In this document: piece by piece, positions 19,171-27,270 of the stretch
Layout: every line of letters starts with the position of its first letter
Numbering within the stretch: position 1 is the stretch's first letter
Assembly (NCBI GenBank): GCA_016871445.1
Contig: VHDH01000001.1
Span: 20,229-84,228 of the forward strand
Length of the DNA: 64,000 bases
Direction: 5' to 3'
DNA from: Verrucomicrobiota bacterium
GTDB taxonomy: Bacteria > Verrucomicrobiota > Verrucomicrobiia > Limisphaerales > SXTU01
Program-made: the position numbers and the translations under genes
The notes under the pieces: model-generated
What the model was told of the DNA's origin: nothing
The model's database searches: none
The model's input: only the letters and a program-made list of their open reading frames with translations

Positions 19171-20373
19171 ATGACCCAGTTCACCTACACCGCCATGACC
19201 GAGGCCGGGCAGCGTGTCTCCGGTTCGCTCGAAGCCGAGAGCGAGGCGTCGGCGTTGCGGTTGCTGGAGGACCAGCGGCTGTTTCCCGTCACCGTGGCTG
19301 GCGCGTCAGGCACGGATGACGGCAAGCCCGCCCGCCGCAAGGTCCGCTCCCGTGACCTCGGCGTGCTCTATGGTCAACTCGCCGACTTGCTTGGGTCTGG
19401 CGTGCCGCTCTTGCGTGCGCTGGATTCTCTCATCCGCTCGACGCCGGCACCCGCATTGCGTGAATTGCTCAAGGAAATCCGCGCCGCTGTCGCCGAGGGC
19501 AAGACGCTCACCGAAGCGCTGCGGCCGTATCCGGAAATTTTCCCCACGCTACATATCGCGATGATCCAGGCGGGCGAACGCGCGGCGTTCCTTGAAGCCG
19601 TGTTGCGGAATCTCTCGGGCTTCCTCGAACGCTTCGAGGAATTGCGGAGCAAGGTGATGGGCGCGCTCATTTACCCGGCGCTGCTCACTACGCTCGGCAC
19701 GCTCGTGATGGTGGGCGCGCTGGTGTTTTTCGTTCCGCGCTTCGAGCCGTTGCTGGCCGCTGCGAAGAAGCCGCTGCCCACCGAGATTCTGTTTGGCGCG
19801 AGCAAGCTGGTGCGAGGCTATTGGTGGTTGCTGCTCATTGGCGGCGCGGGCGCGGGCTTCTTCCTCTGGCTTAACCTTCAGACGGAGGCCGCACGGCGGA
19901 AGTTGGAGGCGTGGCAACTCAAAATCCCCGTGGTTGGCGAAGCGCTCCGGTTGTTGGCGATTACGCGCTTCTGCCGCATCCTTGGTACGATGCTTGCCAA
20001 CGGCGTACCGTTACTTTCCGCGCTGAAGATCGCCCAAAACGCCACCGGCTCGACCATCCTCGCCGAGCGCATCGCCGAATGCACCGAGTCCGTGCGCGAC
20101 GGCAAGCGTCTGTCTGAACCGCTGGCGAAGGGCGGCTTCTTCCCCGACCAAATCCTGGCGATGATCGCTGTCGCCGAGGAATCCAACAAACTAGATCACG
20201 TCCTGGTACAAATCGCCGAAACCGTGGAGCGCCGCACCAACCGCTCGGTGGACCAAGCGGTGCGGCTCATCGAGCCGTTGATCCTCTGTTTTGTCGCGGC
20301 CGCGATTGGCTTCCTCGCACTTGGTTTGCTGCTGCCCATCTTCACGATGGCCAGCGCGCTGGGCTCTAAGTGA
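19171..20373 (+). CDS. gspF: Type II secretion inner-membrane platform protein
   Basis: Polytopic inner-membrane protein that couples the GspE ATPase to pseudopilus assembly. The 400-residue product opens with FTYTAMTEAGQRVSGSLEAE, the family N-terminus. It contains two homologous T2SSF domains, recognisable by LLGSGVPLLRALDSL in the first and MLANGVPLLSALKIA in the second, and three hydrophobic segments (around residues 167-190, 213-232 and 368-393). Length and architecture are standard. It lies between gspE and gspG. Confidence 0.93.
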   Translation: MTQFTYTAMTEAGQRVSGSLEAESEASALRLLEDQRLFPVTVAGASGTDDGKPARRKVRSRDLGVLYGQLADLLGSGVPLLRALDSLIRSTPAPALRELLKEIRAAVAEGKTLTEALRPYPEIFPTLHIAMIQAGERAAFLEAVLRNLSGFLERFEELRSKVMGALIYPALLTTLGTLVMVGALVFFVPRFEPLLAAAKKPLPTEILFGASKLVRGYWWLLLIGGAGAGFFLWLNLQTEAARRKLEAWQLKIPVVGEALRLLAITRFCRILGTMLANGVPLLSALKIAQNATGSTILAERIAECTESVRDGKRLSEPLAKGGFFPDQILAMIAVAEESNKLDHVLVQIAETVERRTNRSVDQAVRLIEPLILCFVAAAIGFLALGLLLPIFTMASALGSK

Positions 20374-20552
20374 GGCCCAGGTTGGCGACGGGCAGTCGCT
20401 CGTACCGGATGGGTTCGGCAGGTTCAGATCGGGCTCGCGTTCTCCATCCGAAAACAACGGTAAGTAGCCAGGTGAACGGATGAAAAATTCTTTCTAAATG
20501 TCAAATTTCTCCTGAATCATACCCTCAAGCTCCCGTCTTAATAAGGTTACAC

Positions 20553-21074
20553 ATGAAGTTGAACCTGCTTTTAAAACAGAATCGGTTCCCGCCTCGCACG
20601 GCGGGTTTCACGCTCATCGAGGTATTGCTGGTCATCGTCGTCATCCTGATGCTTGCTGGTGCGATGGTGGTCTTTGTCCTCCCCCAGCAAAAGGGCGCAG
20701 AGAAAAACACCACCAAGCTTCTTCTCGCGCAGGTCGCCAACGCGCTCGACACATACCGCCTTAACCTTGGTCATTACCCCACCGAGCAGGAAGGCGGCCT
20801 AGATGCGCTCTCGAAAAAACCCACCTTTGAAAACGAGCGCATGGGCGAGAAGTGGCAGGGGCCATATCTTAAACCCGGCACGACGTTGGATGACCCGTGG
20901 GGCTTTAAAATCCGCTATGAGAGAGTTGCTGCTAGCGGGGACAACGCAGAGGCCGGCAACACCACGGCCCTGCCATACAAGCTCTTCTCCGTAGGTCCCG
21001 ACGGCCAGCCCGACACAGACGATGATATTAAACACGGGGCCGAGCCTGCCGGAGCGGAAAACACCGGCCGCTAA
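20553..21074 (+). CDS. gspG: Major pseudopilin GspG
   Basis: Main subunit of the periplasmic pseudopilus. The class III signal is clear: a basic leader, then G-FTLIEVLLVIVVILM with cleavage before Phe and Glu at +5. Hallmarks of GspG follow: LDTYRLNLGHYPTEQEGGLD, then GPYLKPGT and DDPWGFKIRY, which in the family form the calcium-binding C-terminal loop. At 173 residues it is longer than the usual 140-150, with extra residues near the C-terminus (VAASGDNAEAGNTT and an acidic tail). An AAGG stretch lies 8 bases before the ATG. A 179-base gap separates it from gspF, the largest in the locus and a place for a separate promoter. Confidence 0.93.
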   Translation: MKLNLLLKQNRFPPRTAGFTLIEVLLVIVVILMLAGAMVVFVLPQQKGAEKNTTKLLLAQVANALDTYRLNLGHYPTEQEGGLDALSKKPTFENERMGEKWQGPYLKPGTTLDDPWGFKIRYERVAASGDNAEAGNTTALPYKLFSVGPDGQPDTDDDIKHGAEPAGAENTGR

Positions 21075-21077
21075 ATC

Positions 21078-21779
21078 ATGCGCTTACCGCACCAATCACC
21101 CCACTCCGGTTACACGCTGACCGAGCTGTTGCTCTCGGTTGTGCTCGTGCTCGGACTGTTGGGAGCGGTGGTCTTCAACTTCTCCTCCGGCTCCCGCACT
21201 GCTCAACTGGACGAGGGCGCGACGCAAGTCGAGGCGATGTTCCGCTTTGCCCGCGCGCATGCGGCTAGCACCGGCAAGCAGGTTCGCGTTTTTTTTCCAG
21301 AGGCTGAGTCCGGCGATAACGCCGAGTTGCTCGCTGCGGAGACACCCGGCGCGACCGTTCGCGTGACCTGCGAGCTCGATCCCATTGGCGCGCCCGGTGT
21401 TTTTACCGACGTGCCGGCGGCGGCCAATTTTGTCGCGAGCATCAGCGACCTTGTCAGCATCCAGCAGGTGCAGTCCGGGGTAGCAGCCTCGGAAAACTCC
21501 GCTCAAGTTGCGCCTCCCTCCGGCGAACCGACAGGCGAACCCGCCCCCGTGGAGGCCGCGCGGAGCGCTTTTGCGACCGTAACCTTTTATCCCGACGGCA
21601 CGGGGGATACAGTCGAAGTGCTGCTCACCTCCCGCAGCGAAACCGATGCTCGGCGTTTCAGCATCCGCGTCACCGGACTCACCGGTTCCATCCGTCGCCA
21701 AATCATTGCCGATCCTGCCGCTACCGAAACCGCGCCTTCCGCTTCGGCCACGGAGGCCGCTGCGGAGGTCGCCCGATGA
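21078..21779 (+). CDS. gspH: Minor pseudopilin, GspH-like
   Basis: A 233-residue pseudopilin with signal G-YTLTELLLSVVLVLGLL (cleavage before Tyr, Glu at +5), starting three bases after gspG. The region AQLDEGATQVEAMFRFARAHA followed by TGKQVRVFF is typical of GspH/FimT, where the helix leads into a beta-sandwich. An Ala/Pro/Glu-rich insert (about 135-160) and an Ala/Glu-rich tail make it longer than usual. Assignment as H rests on gene order and the helix motif. Confidence 0.85.
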   Translation: MRLPHQSPHSGYTLTELLLSVVLVLGLLGAVVFNFSSGSRTAQLDEGATQVEAMFRFARAHAASTGKQVRVFFPEAESGDNAELLAAETPGATVRVTCELDPIGAPGVFTDVPAAANFVASISDLVSIQQVQSGVAASENSAQVAPPSGEPTGEPAPVEAARSAFATVTFYPDGTGDTVEVLLTSRSETDARRFSIRVTGLTGSIRRQIIADPAATETAPSASATEAAAEVAR

Positions 21780-22192
21780 AGTTTTCGTCTGGTTCCGCCG
21801 CTCGCGTTCGCGGCACCGCCCTTCTTGAGGTCATTCTTGCGCTTGCGCTCTTTGTTGTGGCCGCAGCCATCGTCACGAGCGGCATGAATGCTTCCACGGA
21901 GAATCTCAGCCGCCAGCGTCGCCATACCCACGCCGCCAATCTGGCTGCCACGGTGCTTGCGGAAATCCAGCTAGGTATTCGGCGCACGAGCGAAGTTGGC
22001 GAACAACCCTTCGCCGCGCCATTCGACCAGTGGACCAGCGAACTCATCGTCACCCCAACCGAGACTGAGTCGGGCGAGGCCAGCGGTCTCCTGCGCGTGG
22101 AAGTCGTCATCCGACACCAGGATTCCGCGCTTGTTCGCCGCCTTGCCCAAATCATCCGCGTGCCGCCCGCCTCGACTCGCGCCGCTTTTTAA
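21776..22192 (+). CDS. gspI: Minor pseudopilin, GspI-like
   Basis: 138 residues, overlapping the gspH stop by four bases (ATGA). The prepilin signal is GTALLEVILALALFVVAAA, with Ala at +1 and Glu at +5. The following helix has RRHTHAANLAATVLAEIQLG, matching GspI (normally about 120-130 residues), and a single beta-rich domain follows. In studied systems GspI, J and K form the tip complex that primes pseudopilus assembly. Confidence 0.87.
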   Translation: MKFSSGSAARVRGTALLEVILALALFVVAAAIVTSGMNASTENLSRQRRHTHAANLAATVLAEIQLGIRRTSEVGEQPFAAPFDQWTSELIVTPTETESGEASGLLRVEVVIRHQDSALVRRLAQIIRVPPASTRAAF

Positions 22193-22194
22193 AC

Positions 22195-22989
22195 ATGCGC
22201 CTCCCCCGTCATCCTTGCAGCGACCGATGTCAGGTGGTTCTGGCCTCCCAGGCCGCATTTACTCTTTTGGAAGTCGTCTTCGCCATCGGCATCGCCACCG
22301 GTATTCTCGTCGCGGCGCTTGCCTTCCATCATCAAGCCACTGCTTTGCGCGCGAACCTCCTCGACGAAGCAGAACGCCTCGCCGCCGTTCGCCAGATCAT
22401 GGACCGTCTCGCTGCCGACCTCCGCGTCGCACCGGGTTACAACCATGTCGGCTTCATCGGTGACTCAAATTCTCTGCGCTTTGTAACCACCCGCTTGCCG
22501 CTCACGCCCGTTGGCTTCGACTCCGACCTGCGCCGCGTGACCTACCGCGCCACCTTCTCCGGCGACGCCACCAACCTCACTGTTAGCGGCCTCTCACGCC
22601 TCGATGAACCGGCCGTGGAACTCATCGCCTCCCCGCTTACGTCAACTGCCGCCACAGGGACGACGACTGAACCGGTCGGTGATGCAGCGGAGGAACTCGC
22701 CGCCAGCGTCACGAACGCGACCTTGTCCGTCGCTGGCGCTGCCGAGCCGCTCACCGAATCGATTCGCTTCCTGAATTTTCGTTTCTGGGACGGCTCTGCG
22801 TGGCGTGACACATGGAGCGGCGTGGCTCCGCCGCCCGGGGTGGAAATCAGTCTTGGCTTCGAGTCGCTCCCCGCCGACATGACCCCCGACATGTACCCGG
22901 GTGAGGTCTTCCGCCGTGTTATCTTCCTTCCCGCTGGCCAGCCAAAATCAGCGGAGGAGAATCTTGTAGTCCGCTTGAACCAACAGTGA
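22195..22989 (+). CDS. gspJ: Minor pseudopilin, GspJ-like
   Basis: 264 residues with prepilin signal A-FTLLEVVFAIGIATGILVA and helix segment LAAVRQIMDRLAADLRVAPG, typical of GspJ. The C-terminal domain includes IRFLNFRFWDGSAWRD, a conserved GspJ strand pair, and PADMTPDMYPGE. A low-complexity Thr/Ala/Glu segment (about residues 147-175) is inserted between them. It lies three bases after gspI and overlaps gspK by four (GTGA). Confidence 0.87.
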   Translation: MRLPRHPCSDRCQVVLASQAAFTLLEVVFAIGIATGILVAALAFHHQATALRANLLDEAERLAAVRQIMDRLAADLRVAPGYNHVGFIGDSNSLRFVTTRLPLTPVGFDSDLRRVTYRATFSGDATNLTVSGLSRLDEPAVELIASPLTSTAATGTTTEPVGDAAEELAASVTNATLSVAGAAEPLTESIRFLNFRFWDGSAWRDTWSGVAPPPGVEISLGFESLPADMTPDMYPGEVFRRVIFLPAGQPKSAEENLVVRLNQQ

Positions 22990-24599
22990 ACTTGTGCTTT
23001 CAACGCGAGCAAACTCGCCTGCCTTATCTCGCTTTCCAAGCGCGAGAAAAGTGGCGCGTGGGGACTCATTCCTCCGCTTTCGCCCTCGTCGCTGTGCTCG
23101 TCATGGTGATGTTGCTCTCGATGCTTGTCATTAGCTTGCTGTTCAGGTTTCAGGCAGAAGACTCCGCTGCAAGCGCGAGCGTTAACGGCGAGCAAGCATG
23201 GGCGGCGGCGATGAGCGGCGTCGAGGAGGCGCTGCGCGTTGCCAGCACCGCCGCCCCCGGTGCCAACGACTGGCAGGACAATCCGGGCGCTTTCCGCGAG
23301 CGGCTTGTCTTCGACGACGGCGGCGAGCGTTGGTTCTTCTCTGTCTTTACGCCGAGCGCGACGCCCGGCGAAGTCCGCTACGGTCTCGCCGACGAGGCTT
23401 CCAAGCTCAACGTCAACGTCGCCGCTGGTGCCAGCCTCGAGAAGCTCCCGCGCGTTTCGCCCGCCATGGCTGCCGCGCTCGTTGACTTTCTCGACCCCGA
23501 TGACATACCGGAGCCAGAGGGCGCAGAGCAGGAGTATTACAGCGCCTTGGCTCGGCCTTATACTATTCGCAATGGCCCGCTGGCATCGCTTGACGAGTTA
23601 CTGCTCGTGCGCGGTTTTACGGCGGAAATTCTCCATGGCGCGGCGGCGGCGTCCGCTAACTTGACCAACGAAGAACCCTCCACGGCCAGTGCTAATACCC
23701 GCGTCACGCGCGGCCTCAGCCAGTTCCTCACGGTGGCGTCTTACGAATTTAACACCGACGCCGACGGTTGGGACCTCACGAACTTGAACGACCCTGCGTC
23801 ACCATTGCCCAGCACTGACCGCTTGCCCGCTGCCGTCACGAATTTCATCAGCGCGCTCCGAACAAACGGCGTGACGCTCAGCCATCCCGCCGAATTGCTT
23901 GAAGCCACGTTGCTCATCAAGACCGCGAAGGGCGCCATGACTGAGATCTCCTCTGGCGTGGGCAAGGCTGAGTTGGCTGCTGTACTCGAACTCTTCACCG
24001 CCTCCGATTACTACTACACCGATGGCCTCATTAATGTGAACACCGCCAGTGCCACCGTGCTTGCGACGTTGCCTGGCGTGGATGAGGCGCTCGCCGAGAC
24101 CATCGTATCCGCGCGCGGAGCGCTTGGCGCAGGCCGTCGGACAACCACGGCGTGGCTATATCAGGAGGGCGTGCTCGATGCCGCAAAGTTCAAAGCCCTC
24201 GCGCCACTGCTCACCTCGCGCAGCGAGCAATTCACGTTCTGCGTCATTGGCTATGGCCTGCCTTCGGGCCGCTTCCGCGTGCTGGAGGTGGGCATTGACG
24301 TGGCCGGTGGTGACCGCCGCGTGACTTACCTCCGCGATGTGACACGGCGCGGCTTGCCGTTCCCGATTGCCGGCGAAGCCGAGGGGCAAGTGACGAAGCT
24401 CGAAAGCCCAAGTGCGAAAGTGAAACGCAGCTCCCAACTCCCAGCTCCAAATTTTCAATATACTCCAAGCTCCAAGCTGCCAATACCAAGGCGCGCCTCC
24501 AATTTCCCGCATGCGAATCTAGATTCAGAGCAGGCAACGTCTCTGGTGCTAGGACCTTGGATCTGGGGGCTTTTTTCCTCGGAGGTTTGCCATGGCTGA
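22986..24599 (+). CDS. gspK: Minor pseudopilin GspK, with an unusual C-terminal tail
   Basis: 537 residues, well above the usual 310-340. The GTG start overlaps gspJ. The N-terminal segment FALVAVLVMVMLLSMLVISL lacks Glu at +5, as is normal for GspK. The body has the GspK core (YGLADEASKLNVNVA, VDFLDPDDIPE, LLLVRGFTAEIL) and a helix-hairpin-helix segment (GLINVNTASATVLATLPGVD). After about residue 470 the protein loses resemblance to the family: KRSSQLPAPNFQYTPSSKLP and the residues after it read like translation of a CTCCAAG-type dispersed repeat. The tail runs into gspL by eight bases. The core is sound; whether the tail is made and kept is doubtful. Confidence 0.85.
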   Translation: MNLCFQREQTRLPYLAFQAREKWRVGTHSSAFALVAVLVMVMLLSMLVISLLFRFQAEDSAASASVNGEQAWAAAMSGVEEALRVASTAAPGANDWQDNPGAFRERLVFDDGGERWFFSVFTPSATPGEVRYGLADEASKLNVNVAAGASLEKLPRVSPAMAAALVDFLDPDDIPEPEGAEQEYYSALARPYTIRNGPLASLDELLLVRGFTAEILHGAAAASANLTNEEPSTASANTRVTRGLSQFLTVASYEFNTDADGWDLTNLNDPASPLPSTDRLPAAVTNFISALRTNGVTLSHPAELLEATLLIKTAKGAMTEISSGVGKAELAAVLELFTASDYYYTDGLINVNTASATVLATLPGVDEALAETIVSARGALGAGRRTTTAWLYQEGVLDAAKFKALAPLLTSRSEQFTFCVIGYGLPSGRFRVLEVGIDVAGGDRRVTYLRDVTRRGLPFPIAGEAEGQVTKLESPSAKVKRSSQLPAPNFQYTPSSKLPIPRRASNFPHANLDSEQATSLVLGPWIWGLFSSEVCHG

Positions 24600-26217
24600 C
24601 CGCGACGCTCTCCCTGCGTTCCCGTTCAAGAGGCCTACTGCCGGGCGCGCGAAACTCCCGTCGCAGGCAACCTCGCTAGACTTTGACAGCCGCTCGCTCC
24701 GTGTCGTCTCGCCTGGACTCAGCCGCATCGCGGTCGCCCCGCTAAACTTGCCCGCTGATGCTGACCGCACTGATGCCGCCGTGCTTGGGGCCGCGTTGGC
24801 GACTGCGTTGGAGCAACTCAAACTCAAACCCGGCCCCGTAGTAATGGGCTTGCCGCGCGCTCAGGTGGTGCTCAAGACGCTCCTGCTGCCCGTCGTCGCG
24901 GACGTGAACGAACTCGCGTCCATCGTTCATCTGCAAGTCGGACGCGACCTCCCGTTTCGGCTCGCGGACGCGGTGATTGATTTCCAAATCCTCCGCCAAA
25001 TCGCGCCGCCTGCACCTAAACCCGACGTGAATGCCAAGCCCGGCGCAGAAGCACCCGCTGCGCCGCCGCCCAAGGTCGAAGTGCTCGTGGCTGTGGCGAA
25101 GCGCGAGGCCGTCGCGTTCTACCAACGCGTCGCGGAAGCGGCAGGCGTGAAACTCGTCGCGCTCGGCCTCTTGCCAAACGCCGGCGCGCGGTGCGTTGAG
25201 GCGTGTCGCGTCGTGGAACGGGGGCAACCCTTCGCGCTCGTGTCGCTGCGCGTGGATGAAGTCAGCATTGAGATCGCGTGTGACAGCGCAGTGCCGTTCA
25301 GCCGCGGTGCGGCATTGAAGCCAATGGACGCGAACGCGCCGGAGACATTCGTCAACGCCGCGACGATTGAAGCCGTCCGCAGCTTGCACAGTCACGGCGG
25401 CCAGGGCGCGGCAGGGTCACCCGCGAGGGTTTTCGTCAGCGGCGCGACGGGCCAAGAAGCTGCGCTTGCCACTGCACTCGCCGCTCGCATGAGTGTGCCG
25501 GTGGCCGCGCTGGACACGGCGGCGCTCGACTTGCCGACGGAGGCGCGGGTGGACGCGGGCGGTTCCGCCGCCGCCATCGGCTTGGTGCTCGGCTACGCGG
25601 ACACAAACGGGTTGCCGTTTGATTTTCTTAACCCGAAGCGTCCTGCCGTCCCGCGCGATATGCGGCGCGTGAAGATTCTTGCCGGCTTGGCCGTGACGGC
25701 GGCGTTGTTCATCGTCGTGGCGGGCATTCGGCATTGGCTCATCGGGAAACGCCAGACCGTGCTCGATGCCGTAACCGCCGAGGCTGTGCTTGCGGAGAAA
25801 AACCGACCTGCGTACCGGAAGGTAATTTCGCAGGCGGCCGTGGTGAACGAGTGGGTCGGTGGCGAGCGCGACTGGCTGCTGCATTATGCGCACCTTAGCG
25901 CTGTGCTCCCGCGCAGCGAGGAGATGTTTCTCACATCCTTCGCGGTAAGTGGGCCGGGTGCATTAAGGCTGGGTGTGCGCGCGAAAAGTGGAGCGATTCT
26001 GGCGAAGATGGAAAAGCAGCTCCGCGCCGCCGGCTATGAGGTCAAGCCGCTTGCCATCACGCCGGGTGCGGACAAAAATGGCTATGAATTCCAGTCCACC
26101 GTCGAACTAGGTGTACCGGCGAAGCTCAAAATTGACACCACGCAACTGCTGCCACCGGAGCGCCCGGCGGATGACGCTTCCCTCGACCCACCAGGACGCA
26201 GGAGAGGAGGCGGATGA
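24592..26217 (+). CDS. gspL: GspL-like assembly protein with PilM/PilN architecture
   Basis: A 541-residue bitopic protein. Residues about 20-340 are an actin-like PilM/GspL cytoplasmic domain: LDFDSRSLRVV start, VVMGLPRAQVVLKTLLLP, then ASIVHLQVGRDLPF. A single transmembrane helix (about 357-378, ILAGLAVTAALFIVVAG) is followed by a coiled, PilN-like periplasmic domain. In T2SS, GspL anchors the GspE ATPase to the membrane and contacts GspM. A Pro/Ala-rich linker (about 142-163) interrupts the actin-like domain. It overlaps gspK by 8 bases and gspM by 4. The symbol is given by position and architecture. Confidence 0.8.
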   Translation: MADRDALPAFPFKRPTAGRAKLPSQATSLDFDSRSLRVVSPGLSRIAVAPLNLPADADRTDAAVLGAALATALEQLKLKPGPVVMGLPRAQVVLKTLLLPVVADVNELASIVHLQVGRDLPFRLADAVIDFQILRQIAPPAPKPDVNAKPGAEAPAAPPPKVEVLVAVAKREAVAFYQRVAEAAGVKLVALGLLPNAGARCVEACRVVERGQPFALVSLRVDEVSIEIACDSAVPFSRGAALKPMDANAPETFVNAATIEAVRSLHSHGGQGAAGSPARVFVSGATGQEAALATALAARMSVPVAALDTAALDLPTEARVDAGGSAAAIGLVLGYADTNGLPFDFLNPKRPAVPRDMRRVKILAGLAVTAALFIVVAGIRHWLIGKRQTVLDAVTAEAVLAEKNRPAYRKVISQAAVVNEWVGGERDWLLHYAHLSAVLPRSEEMFLTSFAVSGPGALRLGVRAKSGAILAKMEKQLRAAGYEVKPLAITPGADKNGYEFQSTVELGVPAKLKIDTTQLLPPERPADDASLDPPGRRRGGG

Positions 26218-27257
26218 ACACCCGCGAGAAAAAACTTGCCGCGATGGTTCTCGGCACTGCGGCGCTCTTCAGCGGTTTGCTGGGCATTCGCACGTTTATT
26301 TCGCGCCCGCTTGTAGACCTCGATAAACGGATCGTCGCCGCTCGCGAGCGACTCGGAAAAATCCAGACCGAACGGCGGAATTTCTTCACTGCCGAGGACC
26401 GCTTGAAGTCGCTGACCAAGCTTGCTTATGCCGACACGACCGACGAGGCCAGCGCGCGTTCGGGCGAGGTGCTGACGAAACAGATTGTTCAAGCGGGCTT
26501 GGACGAAGGCGACTTCACCCGGCTGCCGCTTGGCCCGCGCAAACTTCGGGGCGCGAGCGAGATCGGCTGGAGCGTACAGGGCGATGGGCCGTTGGCGAGG
26601 GTCGTGAACTTGCTCTTCATCCTTGAACAATCGCCGCATTTGCTACGGATCGAAGGGTTGGTGCTCTCGCAGGCGGAGAAGCCTGGCGACGTGCGCGTGC
26701 GCTTCCGCTTCCTGACGCTCGTGCTGGATCCCGCGCCCGAGGTCAAGCGTGAGGTGCTCACGGCGAAGGTGGACTTAAAGTCTGAAGCCCGCCACGTCTT
26801 CGACGGCATCGTCACGCGGGACTTACTGCGGCCTTACATTAAACGTCCGCCGCCACCGCCGGTCGTCGCGAAGACAGGTAGCAATTCCTCTGCTTCCGCG
26901 GTGCCCGCCACGCCGCCGGGACCACCTGGCCCGGAGACTTTCCGCGTCGTCTCGCTCTCCGAATGGCAGGGCCAGCCCGAAATCCACGTGCGCGACCTCA
27001 CCGCGCAGAAAACAGTTCGTTATAAGTCGGGTGATACGTTGGCGGGAGGAACCATTGTGCTGGTGGATTATCGTGCACTGCCATTGCCCGGCGGGAATGG
27101 GTTGCTTTCCGACAGCCGGGTCATCGTGCGCGTGAAGGACGAGTTCTTCGCTATTGAGCGCGGCCAGACATTGGGAGATTTACGGAAGCTGGAACTTGCA
27201 CAGCTCCCGCCAGAATTGGCAAAATCTGTTGGTAACCTGCCGCGCACGACACCATGA
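26214..27257 (+). CDS. gspM: GspM/PilO-like protein with an HR-like C-terminal domain
   Basis: 347 residues. A short cytoplasmic start (MNTREKKLAAM), one transmembrane helix (about 8-24) and a coiled-coil to ferredoxin-like domain match GspM/PilO, the partner of GspL. After a Pro/Ser/Ala linker (about 215-240) comes a beta-rich domain at about 242-325 (FRVVSLSEWQGQPEIHVRDL, KTVRYKSGDTLAGGTIVLVD). Its strand pattern resembles the HR domain of GspC or PilP, which docks on the secretin N0 domain. No separate gspC is present, so this may be a fused GspM-GspC or PilO-PilP equivalent; that is inference. It overlaps gspL (ATGA) and ends 13 bases before the secretin start. Confidence 0.72.
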   Translation: MNTREKKLAAMVLGTAALFSGLLGIRTFISRPLVDLDKRIVAARERLGKIQTERRNFFTAEDRLKSLTKLAYADTTDEASARSGEVLTKQIVQAGLDEGDFTRLPLGPRKLRGASEIGWSVQGDGPLARVVNLLFILEQSPHLLRIEGLVLSQAEKPGDVRVRFRFLTLVLDPAPEVKREVLTAKVDLKSEARHVFDGIVTRDLLRPYIKRPPPPPVVAKTGSNSSASAVPATPPGPPGPETFRVVSLSEWQGQPEIHVRDLTAQKTVRYKSGDTLAGGTIVLVDYRALPLPGGNGLLSDSRVIVRVKDEFFAIERGQTLGDLRKLELAQLPPELAKSVGNLPRTTP

Positions 27258-27270
27258 ACATTTTCCCCTT

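Noticed and set aside
27154..27270. Upstream extension of the secretin to 27154
   Set aside because: Overlaps gspM coding, has no signal peptide, and internal ATG 27271 gives a standard one.
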